Origin: Bradyrhizobium algeriense
GTDB taxonomy: Bacteria > Pseudomonadota > Alphaproteobacteria > Rhizobiales > Xanthobacteraceae
Length of the DNA stretch: 64,000 nt
Direction: 5' to 3'
Assembly: GCF_036924595.1 (NCBI RefSeq)
Contig: NZ_JAZHRV010000001.1
Span: 1,922,001-1,986,000 of the forward strand
Shown: positions 26,841 to 35,341 of the stretch, piece after piece
Layout: each line of letters starts with the position of its first letter
How positions within the stretch are numbered: position 1 is the stretch's first letter
Program-made: the position numbers and the translations under genes
The notes under the pieces: model-generated
What the model was told of the DNA's origin: nothing
The model's database searches: none
What the model saw: only the letters and a program-made list of their open reading frames with translations

Positions 26841-28295
26841 TCAAGCGGCGAGCGGTATCGTGGCGGCCACGCTTACGCCACGCCGCGCGCGCGCGATCGA
26901 AAGCGAGCCGCCAAGCGCTGTCACTCTCTCACGGATTCCGGTCAGGCCGAAGCCTGTGGACTGTGCCACCTTGGCCGCATCCCCGCCGCCGTCGTCCTCG
27001 ACGCGGATCAGCAGCGCATTTTCCGTCCCTGTCCGCCGCTCGATCCGGAGCACGATTTCGCGCGCGGCGCTGTGGCGCAACGAGTTAGTCAGGCATTCCT
27101 GGGCGACGCGGTAGGCGGTCGCGGCAACGGTGCCGCGCACGTCGGCGAGGTCGCCCTGCAGGTCGAGCTGGATCATCGGCTGCGTCGCATTCTGTGACCG
27201 CCAGCTGTCGACTAGGCTGACGAGGCAGGCTTCCAGTCCGAGTTCCTCGGCGGGTGGATGGCGCAAACGATTCAGGGTATCCCGCAGGCAGGCCATAATG
27301 CGGTGGGTCGCTTGCGAGATCATCCGCGCATCCTGCGCGACATCGCTCCTGACATCGCTCGCGACATTGCTCTTGGCCTGTTCCCGCGCGCCGGTCGCTT
27401 CGATGATGCTGGCGAAGGCGAGAATGGCAGAAAGGTTCTGGCCGAACTCATCGTGCAATTCGCGGGCAAGCGCCCGCCGCTCGTCGTTGCGGATTTCAAG
27501 CAGGCGCCGGGTCAGGACGGCGCGTTCCTCCGTGGCCTGCGCGAGGCGCTCGCCGAGATCGCCGACGGCTTGCCCGATCATGGCGAGTTCCATCGACCGG
27601 AAACGCGGCAGCGATGTCCGGTATTGTCCGTGCGCCATGCGTTGCAATGCCGCGACAATCTGCTGCGCCGGCGCCAGCGTATGCGCGATGGCGAGCGATG
27701 CGAAGAAGGCGATAGCCAGGGCCATCAGCAGCGCGACATGGATGTTGTCCACGATGTGTTGCCAGGCCAGCGATATCGCGGCGTCCGGATCGGGGATGGC
27801 CGAGACGGTGCCTGCGGTGACGTTGCGCGTGCTGATTGACCGGGCCACCGCCGCGTGGGTGCCAAACAATTTCTGCACGGCCGCGGCGAACCAGAGTGGC
27901 GGCGGCTGGCCGATCCCCTTGCTCTGGCCGCAGAGCGGATTCTCGAACGCGCCCACCGGCTCGAACCGGACGCAAATTCCGGGCGAAATCAGCTTCATCG
28001 TCTCGATGGTGCGCCAATCGGACACCGGCATGAGATGTTCGCGCGTTCGGTTGCTGCGCAACAGCAGCTCGCGCCAGTAGAGCGCTTCCAGCGCCTGCGA
28101 GACCCGTTCTGCGGATGCGGCCGTGGCTCGATCGACGCTGCGATAGGCGTCGATGGTGGCCCAGATGGTCGCAGCCCCCAGACACAAGGCGACGACGACG
28201 AGCAGGCGGGCGACGAGTTGAAGCACGAGGCGCATGCGATCACTCCACGGCTTGTCGATGACGGTAACAGCACCGCTATTTCGTTCCAATTGCAA
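26841..28295 (-). CDS. membrane histidine kinase, HisKA_3 (NarX/UhpB type)
   Basis: This 484-aa sensor kinase has two membrane segments (about 25-46 and 184-206) bounding a periplasmic domain of about 137 residues that contains CVRFEPVGAFENPLCG. Then come a HAMP-like linker, a HisKA_3 box with H281 (ALARELHDEFGQNLSAI) and a HATPase domain (N box QECLTNSLRHS, G boxes VEDDGGG and GFGLTGIRERV). It should phosphorylate the adjacent NarL-type regulator. The ligand is unknown. The periplasmic domain has two cysteines (C108, C122) that could form a disulfide or respond to redox. Confidence 0.92.
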   Translation of the reverse strand: MQLERNSGAVTVIDKPWSDRMRLVLQLVARLLVVVALCLGAATIWATIDAYRSVDRATAASAERVSQALEALYWRELLLRSNRTREHLMPVSDWRTIETMKLISPGICVRFEPVGAFENPLCGQSKGIGQPPPLWFAAAVQKLFGTHAAVARSISTRNVTAGTVSAIPDPDAAISLAWQHIVDNIHVALLMALAIAFFASLAIAHTLAPAQQIVAALQRMAHGQYRTSLPRFRSMELAMIGQAVGDLGERLAQATEERAVLTRRLLEIRNDERRALARELHDEFGQNLSAILAFASIIEATGAREQAKSNVASDVRSDVAQDARMISQATHRIMACLRDTLNRLRHPPAEELGLEACLVSLVDSWRSQNATQPMIQLDLQGDLADVRGTVAATAYRVAQECLTNSLRHSAAREIVLRIERRTGTENALLIRVEDDGGGDAAKVAQSTGFGLTGIRERVTALGGSLSIARARRGVSVAATIPLAA

Positions 28296-28447
28296 GCCGG
28301 TGGCGACGCAGAGATTGGGAAATTTTCCCGGCGACCCGCGGGCATATGTCTTTGGACCGCGCCGGCCGCCTCTGATCTAACGAGGGGCGAGGGGGCCTTT
28401 TGGCGGGTGGGCTTCGGCGCAGCAGCCCTCCAGGGAGCTAACGCAGC

Positions 28448-29212
28448 ATGAGTGCCATTGGTGCCGAGACCGCATTATCAGGCACGGCCACGCCGGAACG
28501 CGGCGTCCTGCTGCTCTGGATGATCTTTACCGGGCTTTCGGTCTTTGCCGTCTTCCTGCTGTGGCGGTACGGGTTGATCCATCTCATGGTCGCCTCCGAC
28601 CGCACCTATATTTCGAGCCTGATCGCCGTTCTCTACCTCATCACCTGCGGCCATTGCTTCTGGCGAACGCGCGCGATCGCGCGGGAAGGCGAGGTCGCAA
28701 GAGGCTGTCGCGCCGTGCTGTCGATGCCTGATGGCGCGAAGGCGCTCGGCGCCGATGCGCGCGGCCTGCCGGGCGGGTTGGTCAGCGATCACATCCGCAG
28801 CCTGGTGACGAAGGCCAGGGCGCAAGCCGCCGGCCGCATCGACCAGACGCTGCTGCTGCGCTCGCTCGCCGACCGGTTGCGCGGCTCCAACGGGTTTGGC
28901 GCATTCGTTTCCGACACGCTGATGAAGCTCGGGCTGCTCGGCACGATCGTCGGCTTCATCATCATGCTGGCGCCGATCGCCACCCTCGATGCGGCCGACA
29001 AGGCCGCGATGAAAACATCAATGGGCCTGATGAGCGACGGCATGGCGGTGGCCATGTACACGACGCTGGCAGGCCTGATCGGCTCCATCCTGGTCCGCAT
29101 CCAATATTACATGCTCGATGCCGCGACCCAGCGGGTGTTTTCCGATGCCGTCATGCTGACCGAGACCCACGTCACCCCGGTATTGGAAAGCCGCCTTGGA
29201 ACGCCGCCATGA
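28448..29212 (+). CDS. MotA/TolQ/ExbB family proton-channel-like membrane protein
   Basis: This 254-aa protein has four predicted membrane helices (about 20-43, 51-70, 152-174, 192-216). The third and fourth match the TolQ/ExbB/MotA channel pair: LGLLGTIVGFIIML, then MSDGMAVAMYTTLAGLIGSIL. Such proteins form pentameric cores that use proton flow to drive a partner. It is the first gene of a three-gene unit; its TGA stop overlaps the next ATG (ATGA at 29209-29212). No ExbD, TolR or TonB gene of the usual kind follows, so the partner is probably the next gene product. Confidence 0.85.
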   Translation: MSAIGAETALSGTATPERGVLLLWMIFTGLSVFAVFLLWRYGLIHLMVASDRTYISSLIAVLYLITCGHCFWRTRAIAREGEVARGCRAVLSMPDGAKALGADARGLPGGLVSDHIRSLVTKARAQAAGRIDQTLLLRSLADRLRGSNGFGAFVSDTLMKLGLLGTIVGFIIMLAPIATLDAADKAAMKTSMGLMSDGMAVAMYTTLAGLIGSILVRIQYYMLDAATQRVFSDAVMLTETHVTPVLESRLGTPP

Positions 29213-29883
29213 TGGATGACTTCGGTCTCTATCCGCGCGAGGAGCCGTTCGACCCGCTCGGCGTGATGCTGTTCAAGGCGCTGCAGGTGATCGCGTTCCT
29301 GTTCTTCCTGGCTTTGCTTGCGATCTCGCCCGACGCGAAGGACGGCAAGATCGATTCCAAGGCCGAATTTCTCATCACGATGGACTGGCCGGACAATCAT
29401 CCTGATGACTTCGATCTGTTCGTGCAGGACCCCGCCGGCAACATCGCCTGGTATCGCCGTCGCGAAGCCGGCTTCCTGACCCTCGACCGCGATGATCGCG
29501 GCGGCGCCAACGATTTCATCGTCGTCGCCGGCAAGAAGATCCTGTCGCCGATCCGGGAGGAGATCGTCACGGTGCGCGGCATCGTCCCCGGCGAATACAC
29601 CGTCAACGTCTCGCACTTTCAGGCCATCACCGGGCAGCCTGTTTCGGTGAGCGTGAAGGTCCAGAAACTCAATCCAACCGCGCAGGTGATCTTCGACAAC
29701 AAGCTGACGCTCGACCATACCGGCGATGAGAAGACGGCGGTGCGCTTCTGGCTCGACGCCGCAGGCAAGGTGGTCGACGTCCAGCAGCGGCAGAAGTCGC
29801 TGATGGAGACGTTCCGCAACGTTCGCTCCAACGGCGCGGATCTCGATCCGAAAACCGGCGTGAGGATGCCGCGCCGTGAATAG
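29209..29883 (+). CDS. single-pass membrane protein of unknown function, proposed partner of the proton channel
   Basis: This 224-aa product has one membrane helix near the N-terminus (about residues 17-40) and a periplasmic domain. The topology is like ExbD, TolR or MotB, but I see no ExbD signature. An aspartate (D15) sits at the edge of the helix in PFDPLG, where the proton-carrying Asp of ExbD might be looked for. The periplasmic part reads as a beta-rich domain (FDLFVQDPAGNIAWYRR; VRGIVPGEYTVNVSHF), reminiscent of extracellular beta-sandwich or DUF2135-like domains. It is translationally coupled to the channel gene. I do not recognise its family. Confidence 0.75.
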   Translation: MMDDFGLYPREEPFDPLGVMLFKALQVIAFLFFLALLAISPDAKDGKIDSKAEFLITMDWPDNHPDDFDLFVQDPAGNIAWYRRREAGFLTLDRDDRGGANDFIVVAGKKILSPIREEIVTVRGIVPGEYTVNVSHFQAITGQPVSVSVKVQKLNPTAQVIFDNKLTLDHTGDEKTAVRFWLDAAGKVVDVQQRQKSLMETFRNVRSNGADLDPKTGVRMPRRE

Positions 29884-30484
29884 CCTTCAATCCGTCATCC
29901 TCACGCTCTCTCTCAGCTACGCGCTGATCGGCGCGCTATTGCTGATTGTCCTCGTCTATGCGCGCGTGCCCTGGTCGGCCAAGGCGGTCGCCGTGGTGGT
30001 GACGAGCGCGTTCTACATTGCGAGCTTTGTCGGGGTGCGCGGACTGCTGGGCTGGGCCAGCGTAGACAGGCTTCCTGTCGCCTTCAAATTGCTGCAGGCC
30101 CGGATCGTTGAGCCGCACTCGCTGGAAGGCGATCCGGGCTCGATCTATCTGTGGGTCGAGACGCTCGACGAGGGCAATCGGCCGAGCGGCGTCCCCAGGG
30201 CGTACCGCATTCCCTATAGCGACAGGCTTGCGGAAAAGACCGACAAGGCGGCGGGCGAGATCGCCGCCGGGCGTGCCCAAGGCGGTCGCGCCGCCGATTT
30301 TGGCGATGGCGGCGGCGGGCTGCTCCAAGCCGCCCGTGAGTACATCACGCCCGGCATGATCCTGGACACGTCGGGCGGCGATCCCTCGACGGGAGGGGGA
30401 TTGCTTGCGACGCCCCGCGATGGCGACGAGGTGTCGTTTACACCGCTGCTTCCGCCGCGGATGCCGCCGAAGGACGAGCCATAG
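29876..30484 (+). CDS. two-pass membrane protein of unknown function, third gene of the proton-channel unit
   Basis: This 202-aa product has a GTG start overlapping the preceding stop by 8 bp. Two hydrophobic segments (about 8-28 and 34-56) are followed by a soluble region of about 140 residues. A globular piece comes first (LLQARIVEPHSLEGDPGSIY), then a Gly/Ala-rich, Pro-rich tail that looks disordered. No known family is recognised. Overlaps throughout the unit point to a stable complex made in fixed ratio. Confidence 0.72.
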   Translation: MNSLQSVILTLSLSYALIGALLLIVLVYARVPWSAKAVAVVVTSAFYIASFVGVRGLLGWASVDRLPVAFKLLQARIVEPHSLEGDPGSIYLWVETLDEGNRPSGVPRAYRIPYSDRLAEKTDKAAGEIAAGRAQGGRAADFGDGGGGLLQAAREYITPGMILDTSGGDPSTGGGLLATPRDGDEVSFTPLLPPRMPPKDEP

Positions 30485-30521
30485 GCATCCGGCGATGGCC
30501 CCGACAATCACGGATTATTGA

Positions 30522-30545
30522 CTGACAGATATTGAAATCTGTCAG
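30522..30545. promoter_or_regulatory. palindromic operator upstream of the 37-codon ORF and TetR gene
   Basis: A perfect 9-bp inverted repeat (ctgacagat / atctgtcag) is separated by six bases. A plausible -35 (ttgaaa, 30532) overlaps it, with a -10 (tatatc, 30556) 18 bp further on. This layout suits repression by the downstream TetR protein. Confidence 0.7.
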
Positions 30546-30568
30546 CGAGATATGCTATATCCATTGCC

Positions 30569-30614
30569 GACGCCAAAATCAGGCGTCACCCGGCTCGATG
30601 GTTTGAGCCCGGGT
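30569..30614 (+). promoter_or_regulatory. two consecutive leader hairpins
   Basis: In the leader before the 37-codon ORF, gacgcc/ggcgtc (30569-30587) and acccggctc/gagcccgggt (30588-30614) can each form a stem. No T-run follows, so attenuation is possible but not shown. Confidence 0.4.
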
Positions 30615-30633
30615 ACTTGTAAAGGACTACGTT

Positions 30634-30747
30634 ATGACGACCCATCTCATTCAACTGACTGCCCAAATCCAGCGCTGGCTCAACCAGAGCGTTGCCCGTC
30701 ATCTGGCCGCCCAGGCCGAGCGGCTGGAACCGGCGACGAAACATTAA
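30634..30747 (+). CDS. 37-aa small protein upstream of a TetR gene
   Basis: This short frame from ATG 30634 to TAA 30745-30747 has AGGA seven bases before the start. The product begins MTTHLIQLTAQIQRWLNQ and ends EPATKH; residues 3-31 would form an amphipathic helix. It lies between the operator and the TetR gene, 65 bp upstream of the latter, and both are on the plus strand. It may be a regulatory leader peptide or a small membrane-associated protein. I do not recognise a family. Confidence 0.5.
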   Translation: MTTHLIQLTAQIQRWLNQSVARHLAAQAERLEPATKH

Positions 30748-30812
30748 CCCGCCAAGGTGATTGCCTAAGGGGATTAGATGACCACCCGTCCCATCGTTTC
30801 GCAGGTGCGCGC

Positions 30813-31409
30813 ATGAACGAAGTCGTGGTTCTGACCCCCGAACGGATTCTGGAGGTAACCGAGGACGTTTTGCGCCGCTACGGGCTCGCCAAGGCAACCG
30901 TAGTGGATGTTGCCCGTGCGCTCGATGTCAGCCACGGCAGCGTCTATCGCCATTTCCCCAGCAAGGCCTCGCTGCGCGAGGCGGTGGCCAAGCGCTGGCT
31001 CGACCGTCTCAGCGCGCCGCTGTTGAAGATCGCAGAGGCTTCCGGCCCGGCGCCCGCCCGGCTGGAGAAGTGGCTGCGCACGATGTTTTCGATCAAGCAC
31101 AAGCGGCTTGGCGACGATCCCGAGATGTTTGCGACCTACCTGGCGCTGGCCCGTGAGGCCTGCAAGTCGGTGAACTGCCACAAGGACTGCCTGGTCGACC
31201 AGATCGCCCTGATCCTGTCCGACGGCGTGAAGCAGGGCGCGTTCGAGGTCGCCGACGTCAAGGTGACGGCGCGCGCGATTTTCGATGCCACCAGCCGCTT
31301 CCACCATCCCGCGCACGCCGAGGAATGGAACGAGCCGAGTGCCCCGGCGCGGATCGACGCATTGCTCGCGTTGCTGCTCAAGGGTTTGGAAACGCCGCGC
31401 AAGCGCTGA
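30813..31409 (+). CDS. TetR family transcriptional regulator
   Basis: This 198-aa repressor has an N-terminal helix-turn-helix (about 8-55; ILEVTEDVLRRYGLAKATVV, then DVSHGSVYRHFPSKASLREAV). A C-terminal ligand domain contains cysteines (ACKSVNCHKDC), which might bind metal or sense thiols. The ATG at 30813 matches family starts. The palindrome at 30522-30545 is its probable operator. The downstream neighbour is convergent, so the regulated target besides the 37-aa ORF is unclear. Confidence 0.87.
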   Translation: MNEVVVLTPERILEVTEDVLRRYGLAKATVVDVARALDVSHGSVYRHFPSKASLREAVAKRWLDRLSAPLLKIAEASGPAPARLEKWLRTMFSIKHKRLGDDPEMFATYLALAREACKSVNCHKDCLVDQIALILSDGVKQGAFEVADVKVTARAIFDATSRFHHPAHAEEWNEPSAPARIDALLALLLKGLETPRKR

Positions 31410-31496
31410 CGATCGTTCTGTATCCGAGCTGTAGGGTCAAATCCTCGTTCTCCGGGCGCCGCGAGCTGTCCTTCGCGTCTCCTTTTTCGTGTCCCG

Positions 31497-33425
31497 TCAG
31501 TTGATCCGCTGAGCCGTGATCTGCCAGGGTCCCGGATTGAGCACCAGGCGCATCGGGCCGGCCCCGTCGCGCAGGAAGGCAAGGCGGGTGTGGTCGCCGC
31601 CATCCACGAAGAACTCGTTGCTCGACGTGGGGACGACCGTGATCGCTGCGCCTTTCTCAAAATCGAGGACCGGCAGGTCTCCGCTTGCCTCGATCAGGAG
31701 GTGGCCATCCTTGTTGACGACTTGAAGATCGACAGCTCCTTGCAGTCGGATCCGGGCGCGGACGAGCGGCAGCTCGATTGGCCCGTCCTGTCCCTTCCGT
31801 ATGATCCTCAGGCGGACGTTGGTGTTGACCGGCCCGCGCATCTTCTCGATCGCCTGGTTAAGGGAAAGGCCTTGGATCGCGGCGTCGTCGAGATGTGTGA
31901 TGATGTCGCCTGCCATGATGCCGGCCTTGGCGGCGGGCATGCCCCGGATCGGAGACACTACCTTGAGCTGGCCATTCTCTGTGGCGACGTCGACACCGAG
32001 GCCGCCGAACTCGCGGGGCACCTGCATGTCGCGTGAGCTGGGCGATCCGAGCCGATAGGTTCCCGCATAAGCCGCGAGCGTGTCCGAGTCGATCCTCACC
32101 GGGGCCGCGCCGGCGTCCGGGACGCCCGGGTCAGGAACGCGGAAGGCTCCATAGGTGAGATTGCGAAACGGAGCCCAGAACTGGTCGTAATTCTCGGTCC
32201 CAGCCTGGATGAGCTGTATGGCGATCAGCTTCTCCGCCGGGTCGACCCAAAAGTAGCTGCCCCAGCGCCCGTTCCAGGTGTAGCTGCCGACCGATCCGGG
32301 CACCCAACTCCATGTCGCATTGGTGCGGATCGCGAAGCCGAGCCCGAAGGTGGAGCCGCCCCGTGGTCCCACGGCGATGCCGCTGGCGAAGCGGATGTCG
32401 GGCGGCAGCGCGCTCGTGGTCATCCGGCGGACGGTTGCGGGTACGAGAATGCGGACCCCGTCGAGTTCTCCGCCGTTGAGCAGCATTTGGGAGAACCGCA
32501 GATAATCCGCGGCCGTCGACACCAGTCCGCCGCTGCCCGAGAACATCGTGGTCGGCTTGGTGATGTCACGATCAGGACGAATCGGCACACCGACCGGCGG
32601 GTCGATCAGGCGGGCGCGCTTCTCCGGCGGCACCCAGAAGGCAGTGTCGACCATGCCGAGCGGTTTGAACAGGCGGCTGTCGAGAAACTGATCGAGCGGC
32701 TGGCCGGAGGCGACCTCGACGACTCGTCCCAGCACTTCGACGCTGAGACCATATTCAAAGACCTCGCCTGGCTGATAGGCGAGCGGGATCCGCACCAAGC
32801 CGGAAACGAGGTCCTCCAACGTCCTGTCGCGTGAGAGGCTGGGCCAGTACTGCCCGCTGTCGCGGTAGAGCTTATGCACAGCAGTATTGCCTTCGGGGTA
32901 GACGAGGCCGGATGTGTGGCGCAGCAGATCCTCGACGGTCATCGGGCGCTTCTGCGGCTCAAGCGCGAGCTTGCTCTGTCCGGTCACCGGGTCTTTCGTC
33001 TCGACGCCGACCATCATGTCCTTGAGTTCGGGAAGATACTGGTGGACCGGGGCGGCGAGGTCGAGCTTGCCTTCCTCGACCAGCATCATGGCGGCAACGC
33101 TGGTGACCGGCTTGGTCATCGAGGCGATCCAGAAGATCGCATCGGGCTGTAGCGGGATCGTCTTGGCCCGGTCGCGAAAGCCTACAGCTCGCAGATACGC
33201 GACCTTGCCATTGCGCGCGATCGCTGCAACCGCGCCCGAGAAGGCGCCGGCATCGACCTGCGACTGTTGCCAGGCCGCGATCCGCGCCAACCGCGATGAC
33301 GAGAAACCGAGTGCATCCGGGCCGCCCGCCGGCGCGACGGCGTAGGCGCGGGCGGCGGTAGCAAGGCCGACAGTCACGAGATGGAGGATCGACAATACAG
33401 CGAGAAGGCGATGCAGGCGCTTCAT
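31497..33425 (-). CDS. serine hydrolase (beta-lactamase family) fused to a PDZ domain
   Basis: This 642-aa exported protein has a signal peptide (about 1-27, ARA-YA). A family VIII-like serine hydrolase domain carries S102-M-T-K105 and Y225-G-L-S, with a WNGRWGSYFWVDP block. A C-terminal extension includes a PDZ domain (about 480-560; VVSPIRGMPAAKAGIMAGDIITHLD). The last about 80 residues resemble the DUF3471-like tail seen in some serine hydrolases. PDZ domains bind C-terminal peptides, so the protein may be recruited to a substrate or partner in the periplasm. It is the fourth such hydrolase in the window. Confidence 0.86.
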   Translation of the reverse strand: MKRLHRLLAVLSILHLVTVGLATAARAYAVAPAGGPDALGFSSSRLARIAAWQQSQVDAGAFSGAVAAIARNGKVAYLRAVGFRDRAKTIPLQPDAIFWIASMTKPVTSVAAMMLVEEGKLDLAAPVHQYLPELKDMMVGVETKDPVTGQSKLALEPQKRPMTVEDLLRHTSGLVYPEGNTAVHKLYRDSGQYWPSLSRDRTLEDLVSGLVRIPLAYQPGEVFEYGLSVEVLGRVVEVASGQPLDQFLDSRLFKPLGMVDTAFWVPPEKRARLIDPPVGVPIRPDRDITKPTTMFSGSGGLVSTAADYLRFSQMLLNGGELDGVRILVPATVRRMTTSALPPDIRFASGIAVGPRGGSTFGLGFAIRTNATWSWVPGSVGSYTWNGRWGSYFWVDPAEKLIAIQLIQAGTENYDQFWAPFRNLTYGAFRVPDPGVPDAGAAPVRIDSDTLAAYAGTYRLGSPSSRDMQVPREFGGLGVDVATENGQLKVVSPIRGMPAAKAGIMAGDIITHLDDAAIQGLSLNQAIEKMRGPVNTNVRLRIIRKGQDGPIELPLVRARIRLQGAVDLQVVNKDGHLLIEASGDLPVLDFEKGAAITVVPTSSNEFFVDGGDHTRLAFLRDGAGPMRLVLNPGPWQITAQRIN

Positions 33426-33546
33426 CCGGGCGTCCCTTTCCAGCTTGGCGAGAGCGATGGGCGGCGCAAAGGATAGCTCTCGTATCGCAAAACATGTGTT
33501 GCACTAAACCGCGCGGTTCGGAAGCTAAATGCAACTCAAAGTGCGG

Positions 33547-35022
33547 CTACGCCGCGGCAGGCGGTCCGAACCAGGTGGTTAGCGCGTCAGCAAGCCCCGG
33601 CTGGGTCAGGTCGCCCACCCAGGCCACATATCCGTCGGGCCGAATTAACACGGCATCGGGAGCCGCGACCGCGCCAAGCACCGGAAGCTCCCACGGACCA
33701 TCGTACTCAGCCGCAACGAACTGAACCCGATCCGCCCATGGCGTGATGTCGAGGCCGCCGGGTGCACCGAGGTTGAGCAGCACCGGCCGGGCATCGTGGA
33801 GCAGGGCGAAAACCCGCAGCGGACCGTTGGCGGTGACCAGGTCGAGATCGGGCATGCGGCGTCCGAGCAGCTTGTGTCCCTCGCCGAGGTCGTAGTGAAT
33901 GTCCAGACCGGATATCTCCGCGGCGAGCCGCCTGCGAGGCTCGTCCATGCCGAGGAGTTCGGAAACGGTGTCGCCCAGGGCTTTGCTGCGCTCGTCCCTA
34001 CGACGAAGCGCGACCTGCGCCATCGTGTTGCGCAAGACGCGGGCGGCTACGGGAAAGCGCTCGGCGTGATAGCTATCGAGAAGGCTTTCCGGTGATATCA
34101 GCTTGACCACCTGGGCCAGCTTCCATCCCAGGTTCACCGCATCCTGCACACCGGTGTTGAGGCCCTGTCCACCCATCGGGGGATGCACATGCGCGGCGTC
34201 GCCGGCCAGCAGGACGCGCCTCTCGCGATACGCCGCGGCTTGCCGCGTCATATCGGTGAAGCGGGAGATCCAGGTCGGACTGTGGATGCCGTAGTCGGTC
34301 CCGTAGACGGCGATCAGCGCCTCGCTGACATCGCGCATCGTGGGTTCGCTGGTGGATCCGACGTCCCGCTCGGTCAATACGACCCGCGCCCCTCCATTCT
34401 CCGTCCTGCCGATGCCATGGGTGCCGAAGGCGTCCTGGTGAAACCCCCATTTCGGCTCTTCGGTCGTCTCGACTTCGGCGATCAGCCAGCTCGTCGTCGG
34501 ATCCCACCCGGGAAACGCGATGCCGGCTGCCTTGCGAATCACGCTGCGGCCGCCGTCGCACCCGACGAGATATTCCGCCCGGAGCGACTGGCCGTCGGAG
34601 AGCGCGACGTCGACGCCGGTGTCGTCCTGCGCGATATCGGTCACCTCACGTCTGCGATAGATCGGCACCTTCAGTTCGGCGACCCACTCGGCCAGGATGC
34701 GCTCGATGTGGTTCTGCCACAGCCCGAGAAGGTAGTTGTGCCGGGTGGGAAAGTCGCTGATGTCCAACGTGATCATGTGGAAATGCACGATCTGATGGGT
34801 CTGTCCCTGCGACAGGAACCGATCGGCGATCCCGCGCTGGTCGAGCGCCTCGATGGCGCGTGCGTGCAGACCGCCGGCGCGAGAGCCGGCGAGTTCCTGA
34901 TTGGCGCGCCGCTCGACAATAGCGACGTCGATGCCCGCCAACGCCAACTCGCCTGCCAACATCAGTCCTGTCGGACCTCCGCCGACGATTACCACCGCAT
35001 GCCTGGTCTTTGCCGCACCCAT
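33547..35022 (-). CDS. FAD-dependent aromatic-ring monooxygenase
   Basis: This 491-aa flavoprotein hydroxylase is of the PheA/TfdB/RdmE type. The Rossmann motif is VVIVGGGPTGLMLAGELAL, with DG in YLVGCDGGRSVIRK, and the FAD ribityl motif is LLAGDAAHVHPPMGGQGLN. A thioredoxin-like C-terminal domain (about 400-490) is typical of phenol-hydroxylase relatives. The ATG at 35022 was chosen over 35040 because GGAGGG lies at the right distance. The substrate is not predictable. It stands alone. Confidence 0.88.
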   Translation of the reverse strand: MGAAKTRHAVVIVGGGPTGLMLAGELALAGIDVAIVERRANQELAGSRAGGLHARAIEALDQRGIADRFLSQGQTHQIVHFHMITLDISDFPTRHNYLLGLWQNHIERILAEWVAELKVPIYRRREVTDIAQDDTGVDVALSDGQSLRAEYLVGCDGGRSVIRKAAGIAFPGWDPTTSWLIAEVETTEEPKWGFHQDAFGTHGIGRTENGGARVVLTERDVGSTSEPTMRDVSEALIAVYGTDYGIHSPTWISRFTDMTRQAAAYRERRVLLAGDAAHVHPPMGGQGLNTGVQDAVNLGWKLAQVVKLISPESLLDSYHAERFPVAARVLRNTMAQVALRRRDERSKALGDTVSELLGMDEPRRRLAAEISGLDIHYDLGEGHKLLGRRMPDLDLVTANGPLRVFALLHDARPVLLNLGAPGGLDITPWADRVQFVAAEYDGPWELPVLGAVAAPDAVLIRPDGYVAWVGDLTQPGLADALTTWFGPPAAA

Positions 35023-35341
35023 TTCGTCCCTCCGTAGCAACTGGCTTCGGTGGGCGTTTCTACGGGATGACCGGGGTCTTGAAGCAAGCTCCTTACGCGC
35101 TACATATTGAAGTGGGAGAGATTGGTATTCTGCTTGCCGGTTATTGCCGCGGGTGCCAGCCCTCAGCTCAGGATAGCGAGGGGATTACCCACTCATTTGT
35201 ATCGCGCCGCCGGCTGGATCTGATCAGCCTAATGGCCTTCCGGCGCCCCCCAGCCTGATTGCACCTCACAAGCGGCCTGTTGTTTGGTATCCCTCAAGAC
35301 ACGCGCAAGCACGGGCGCGATGATGGATGCGGAGGGAAAGC
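35023..35341. other. intergenic region
   Basis: About 320 bp between divergent genes (FAD monooxygenase and metallophosphatase). It should contain promoters for both. I see no convincing gene, repeat or operator. Confidence 0.5.
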
